Shown here: piece by piece, positions 34,081-37,314 of the stretch
Layout: each line of letters begins with the position of its first letter
Numbering within the stretch: position 1 is the first letter of the stretch
Source: an uncultured SAR116 cluster alpha proteobacterium
Lineage (GTDB): Bacteria; Pseudomonadota; Alphaproteobacteria; Puniceispirillales; Marisalimonadaceae
NCBI GenBank assembly: GCA_902593735.1
Contig: CACJJL010000017.1
Location: 1 to 37,314 of the forward strand
Direction: 5' to 3'
Length of the DNA stretch: 37,314 nucleotides
The notes under the pieces: model-generated
The model's input: only the letters and a program-made list of their open reading frames with translations
The model's database searches: none
What the model was told of the DNA's origin: nothing
Made by a program: the position numbers and the translations under genes

Positions 34081-35352
34081 CTAATAATTTGACTTGAGTT
34101 GAATACAAGTATTTGTCTTAGTATTGTACATACCACAACCAAGGGACTTCCAATCAGATTTTAAAACAGCAGATTCAGGTAAATGATCTGTCCATGCATC
34201 TCCTGGCACTTCCTTAGTTTGACTTATAATGTCAAACTGGCCATTTTCCAATATTTCACCAATTAAGACAGGCTTAGATAAATGATGATTTGGCAACATT
34301 TCAGCCGTACCACCAGTCAAGTTTGGAACTTTAATACCATACATAGCTTTTCTAACAGCATCAACATCTGTAGTTCCGGCCTTTTCAACGGCCTTAACAT
34401 ACATGTTAAATCCAATAACGTGAGCTTCCATAGGATCGTTTGTAACTCTTTTATTTCCCATTTTAGCTTTCCAATCTTTTATAAAACTTGAATTAAGATC
34501 AGATTCAGCTGACTGAAAATAATTCCATGCTGCTAAGTGACCAACTAAATTTGTTGTATCTAATCCAGATAATTCTTCTTCACCAACTGAAAAGGCAACT
34601 ACCGGGATATCATCTGCTTTAACACCTGCAGCAGCTAACTCTTTATAAAATCCAATATTAGCATCTCCATTAATGGTAGAAATAACTCCAACTTTTTTAC
34701 CATCAGCTCCTAAAGAAACTACATCTGAAACAATTTTAGACCAATCAGAATGTCCAAATGGAGTATAATTTACAAAAATATCACTTTCTGGTATTCCTTT
34801 ATCTATAAGATATTGTTTCAAGATTTTATTAGTTGTTCTAGGATATACGTAGTCAGTTCCTAATAAAGCAAACTTTTTAACATCAAGCTCTTCTAAATAA
34901 TAATCTGTTGCTGGGATAGCCTGCTGATTTGGAGATGCGCCTGTATAGAAAACATTTTTAGAGCTCTCTTCTCCTTCATATTGTACTGGATAAAAAAGTA
35001 AACCGTTTAACTCTTCTAGAACTGGTAGTGCAGATTTTCTTGAGACAGAAGTCCAACACCCAAATAAAACATCAACTTTTTGAACTGTTAAAAGTTCTCT
35101 CGCTTTTTCAGCAAATAAGGGCCAATTTGAGGCGGGATCAACAACTACGGGCTCTATTTTTCTACCTAAGATGCCACCTTTTTTGTTTTGTTGTTCAATT
35201 AACATCAACATTGTATCTTTTAATGTAGTTTCTGAAATAGCCATTGTTCCAGATAATGAATGTAAAATTCCAATTTTTATTGGCTTCTTATGTCCATCTG
35301 CAAAACCTAGACTGCTAAAACATAAAAACAATATAGTAATTAATAATCTCAT
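34081..35352 (-). CDS. urtA: Urea ABC transporter substrate-binding protein UrtA
   Basis: The 423-residue periplasmic binding protein has a signal peptide (about residues 1-18, ending GFADG) and a type I periplasmic-binding fold like LivJ. Diagnostic blocks are IKIGILHSLSGTMAISE, VVVDPASNWPLFAEKARELL, VLFGCWTSVSRKSALPV, FYPVQYEGEESS, and TDYVYPRTTNKIL. These match UrtA or FmdD rather than branched amino-acid binders. The substrate is urea or a short amide. A ribosome site AAAGGTG precedes the ATG, and a 440-base AT-rich gap lies upstream (35353-35792) holding repeat copy B and no gene. Confidence 0.95.
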   Translation of the reverse strand: MRLLITILFLCFSSLGFADGHKKPIKIGILHSLSGTMAISETTLKDTMLMLIEQQNKKGGILGRKIEPVVVDPASNWPLFAEKARELLTVQKVDVLFGCWTSVSRKSALPVLEELNGLLFYPVQYEGEESSKNVFYTGASPNQQAIPATDYYLEELDVKKFALLGTDYVYPRTTNKILKQYLIDKGIPESDIFVNYTPFGHSDWSKIVSDVVSLGADGKKVGVISTINGDANIGFYKELAAAGVKADDIPVVAFSVGEEELSGLDTTNLVGHLAAWNYFQSAESDLNSSFIKDWKAKMGNKRVTNDPMEAHVIGFNMYVKAVEKAGTTDVDAVRKAMYGIKVPNLTGGTAEMLPNHHLSKPVLIGEILENGQFDIISQTKEVPGDAWTDHLPESAVLKSDWKSLGCGMYNTKTNTCIQLKSNY

Positions 35353-35639
35353 AATATTTCACCTTTCTCGAATTAAATAAGAATAGTAAATCTTGATGAG
35401 TTATTTTTATGAATTGCAAATATTAGAACCCACGTCTGTTGAGATTTGAAATTTAAATTTTATTCAATTATATCAATTATTTGAAATTCAATTAAAATTA
35501 GTCCAATTTGAAATTGATTATTTTTTGGTCAAATTTAATTTAAAATAAATTGCTAATTATTTATAATTGGATTTTGATTGTACAGAAAATTTGTAATTTA
35601 AAATTAACTTATAGTTTACTAAATCAATCTTGTTTCAAA

Positions 35640-35681
35640 CCCATCATTGAACCCTGGTCCGAGTTCTATGGACTACGGTCA
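35640..35681 (+). repeat. Dispersed 42-base repeat, copy B
   Basis: This copy matches 28140-28181 at 39 of 42 positions in direct orientation. It lies in the gap between urtA and the next gene. It keeps the GTCC/GGAC stem and lacks the extra palindrome found beside copy A. The copies are 7.5 kb apart and bracket lysR and the urt operon. The flanking sequence is AT-rich and nothing else in 35353-35792 is recognised. Confidence 0.75.
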
Positions 35682-35792
35682 TTATAATTTAATATGCACA
35701 AAAAAATATCATTGTAATGAAACCTTAATAAAAAACTTTGATTATCAATATATTTAGTTTCTAATTTTAATATATTTAATGAGGAGGTAAAA

Positions 35793-36410
35793 TTGACTAT
35801 CATTTCAAGACGTATATTAACGCCAATTCTAGGTAAAAGTGATTTAGTATTTAAGAGGGCTAAATCTTTGCAAGAAATAATGTCCAACCATGGTGCAAAG
35901 GCTAGGGTTGCAAGAATAGTTGCGGGTGATTTAGCGGGATCAATTCATTTAACCGCATCATATGAAAACATGGAAAAGGGCTGTAATTCATTTAACGAAA
36001 TGTCACAAGATCCAGCTAGAGTTGCTTTAATGAAAGAAAGAGAAGCTGATCCTGGAGGTCACTTAATAGGTCCTGAAGTTTTTAGAACTATATATGGTAA
36101 TATTTCACCTGAGCATAATGTAATTATGATGAGAGAATACCAGTTATCTAGAAATAATTTGTCTGAAGCTGTTCAAATCTTTCCTGAAATAGACGCTATT
36201 ATAAAAGATGAAGACGCTTCTTTTATGGCAGTTGTACCTTTGTTGGCAACTAACATGGATAGATTAATTGCTTGTTATTATTTCCGTGATATGTCCTCTA
36301 TGGGAGAACAAATTGATAGAGTTGGTATGTCAGAAGAATTTCAAAAGATTGTTTTAAAAGCAAGTAATGCTGGAACATTAATATCATCAAGGGTGTTATT
36401 AAATATATAA
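35793..36410 (+). CDS. Protein of unknown function with two ferredoxin-like halves
   Basis: I do not recognise this 205-residue protein with certainty. The start is TTG at 35793, chosen because a strong GAGGAGG (35781-35787) lies six bases upstream and the frame has no ATG near it. The two halves look related. Residues about 40-100 (AGDLAGSIHLTASYENMEKG followed by FNEMSQDP) and about 145-205 (NMDRLIACYYFRDMSSMGEQ followed by GMSEEFQ) share a beta-strand, then an E/D-M motif, then a helix. This suggests a duplicated dimeric alpha/beta-barrel (ABM-like) fold. No signal peptide is seen. It starts a group of three small genes. Confidence 0.65.
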   Translation: MTIISRRILTPILGKSDLVFKRAKSLQEIMSNHGAKARVARIVAGDLAGSIHLTASYENMEKGCNSFNEMSQDPARVALMKEREADPGGHLIGPEVFRTIYGNISPEHNVIMMREYQLSRNNLSEAVQIFPEIDAIIKDEDASFMAVVPLLATNMDRLIACYYFRDMSSMGEQIDRVGMSEEFQKIVLKASNAGTLISSRVLLNI

Positions 36411-36474
36411 TAAATAGCTATTATTTTAAATCTAGAAGAAAAACATTTACTTATAATAAATAGGAGTAGTTTAA

Positions 36475-36849
36475 ATGTCAGAAGAAATAAGATGTATTAA
36501 TTTAGGATATGTGGTTCCGAAAGAGAGTGCAGAAAAAGTTAAAAGTATTTTTAAAAAACACGCATCCTGGATGGAAGAGTTTTATTCAGAAAATAACAAT
36601 GGTCAGGAGCACCTTTTAAATTCTTATTTCACTAAAGCACCTGAATTTGTTGATCCAACTGATCCCTCAAAGGGCGAAACTGGAAATATAGTTTTCACAA
36701 TAAATGAGAGATTTACTTCATTAGAAAGTGTTCAACGTCATATAGAGAATGCTATGAAAAATGATTATTTTGAAGACTTTGGTAATATACTTCACGATTA
36801 TGGAAAAGTTATTAGTCCTGGAGGTATGATTTATCACTCAATAAGGTGA
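36475..36849 (+). CDS. Small conserved-looking protein of unknown function (dimeric alpha/beta-barrel-like)
   Basis: The 124-residue protein has AGGAG (36462-36466) nine bases before its ATG. It has a short N-terminal strand (INLGYVVP), two helices, and a C-terminal strand-turn (ISPGGMIYHSIR). KHASWMEEFY and NSYFTKAPEFVDPTDP are its most distinctive parts. Pattern and size fit a small ABM-like fold, as for its neighbour. It lies 64 bases downstream of that gene and probably shares its transcript. Function unknown. Confidence 0.6.
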   Translation: MSEEIRCINLGYVVPKESAEKVKSIFKKHASWMEEFYSENNNGQEHLLNSYFTKAPEFVDPTDPSKGETGNIVFTINERFTSLESVQRHIENAMKNDYFEDFGNILHDYGKVISPGGMIYHSIR

Positions 36850-36915
36850 GACATTTACTGTAATAAAAAAATTTAAAGAATAAACATATTAAAAAAATAT
36901 TAAAGGAATAAGATA

Positions 36916-37175
36916 ATGGATGTTTTTTTTTAGCAAAATTTACTTGTAGTTATAACGAATGGAAATCTGTATATGATGGAGATTTAGAACTAAGAAAACA
37001 ATTTATGAAAGATGACATAGTTGGGAAAGTTGACGAAAACACTGCAATGATAAAAGCAACGATAACCGACCCTGAAAAAATGGAAAAGATAATGTCAGAA
37101 AGAATACCAGAAATAGCGCCTAAACTTGGACTAGAACATGAGATGTATACTTTGACTAAAATGGATAATAATTAA
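36916..37175 (+). CDS. Small protein that seems to need a frameshift at a T9 run
   Basis: AAGGAAT lies before ATG 36916, but that frame stops after MDVFF because of a run of nine T (36923-36931). Beginning at the last T codons, the next frame is open for 81 residues: LAKFTCSYNEWKSVYDGD near the start, KATITDPEKMEKIMSERI in the middle, and HEMYTLTKMDNN at the end, stopping at 37175. That frame has no ATG, GTG or TTG before residue 27. Seven or ten T would join the two frames. Slippage at the T run, a programmed event, or an assembly/homopolymer error are all possible. The small ferredoxin-like pattern fits the two genes upstream. Confidence 0.55.
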
Positions 37176-37314
37176 ACATAACAAAATAGTGAATAGAAGT
37201 TACAATCAAGGTATATTGTATTTGAATGTATAATTAGCTTAAATATTAAACATTTTATTTAGAAACGTTTATCTTTAATTTCAAACAAATTTACCTAACA
37301 GTAATCTTACCAAC

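Noticed and set aside
35401-35450. Possible sigma-54 promoter upstream of urtA (GTGGG and TTGCA on the minus strand)
   Set aside because: The GG and GC elements are one base off the required spacing and only part of the consensus is present.
37176-37314. Gene or RNA at the right edge
   Set aside because: No open frame of useful length and no tRNA-like fold was seen. No tRNA, rRNA or CRISPR array was seen anywhere in the window.

Overview
The window is gene-dense, AT-rich DNA (about 30% G+C by eye) with very short intergenic gaps, translational overlaps and convergent genes whose ends touch or overlap. Gene content (C-P lyase set, phnCDEE, DUF1045, PlcP plus a lipid glycosyltransferase, Ppk1/Ppx, a UrtABCDE transporter) points to a streamlined marine alphaproteobacterium, of the SAR11/HIMB59 kind. 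That placement is inference from composition and gene sets, not from a marker gene.

Layout. 0.1-2.3 kb: a SixA-type phosphohistidine phosphatase, a secreted TPR-like protein, a decayed TauE/SafE permease remnant and a dual-specificity phosphatase. 2.5-8.8 kb: a phosphonate uptake block (phnC, phnD, two phnE) followed by a secreted unknown protein, a PHP-domain hydrolase and a hexapeptide-repeat transferase. 8.8-10.7 kb, minus strand: a divergent PhnM paralogue and the GntR-type regulator PhnF. 10.8-18.8 kb: phnGHIJKL, phnN, DUF1045 (opposite strand), phnM and an ACR3 arsenite efflux permease. 18.9-24.9 kb, minus strand: ppx, ppk, a glycosyltransferase fused to diacylglycerol kinase, and a PlcP-like metallophosphoesterase. 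25.0-28.5 kb: a small Cys/His HGG-motif protein, a primase-polymerase/helicase with an AlpA-like regulator (a satellite-like replication module with no integrase), and a gene-poor stretch with palindromes and one copy of a dispersed repeat. 28.5-35.4 kb: a LysR regulator and the urtABCDE operon. 35.6-37.2 kb: the second repeat copy and three small genes of unknown role, the last apparently needing a frameshift at a run of nine T.

How the genes work together. From 2.4 to 24.9 kb the genes form an almost unbroken phosphorus-economy island. Phosphonates are imported and broken by C-P lyase (methane would be released from methylphosphonate). Ribosyl phosphate intermediates are processed by PhnM, PhnN and possibly the PHP protein. 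Arsenite formed from co-imported arsenate could be expelled by ACR3. Spare phosphate is stored or released as polyphosphate, and membrane phospholipid could be swapped for glycolipid by PlcP and the glycosyltransferase. No clear Pho box was found, so common PhoB control is only a hypothesis. The urt block would import urea or a similar small nitrogen compound; no urease lies in the window.
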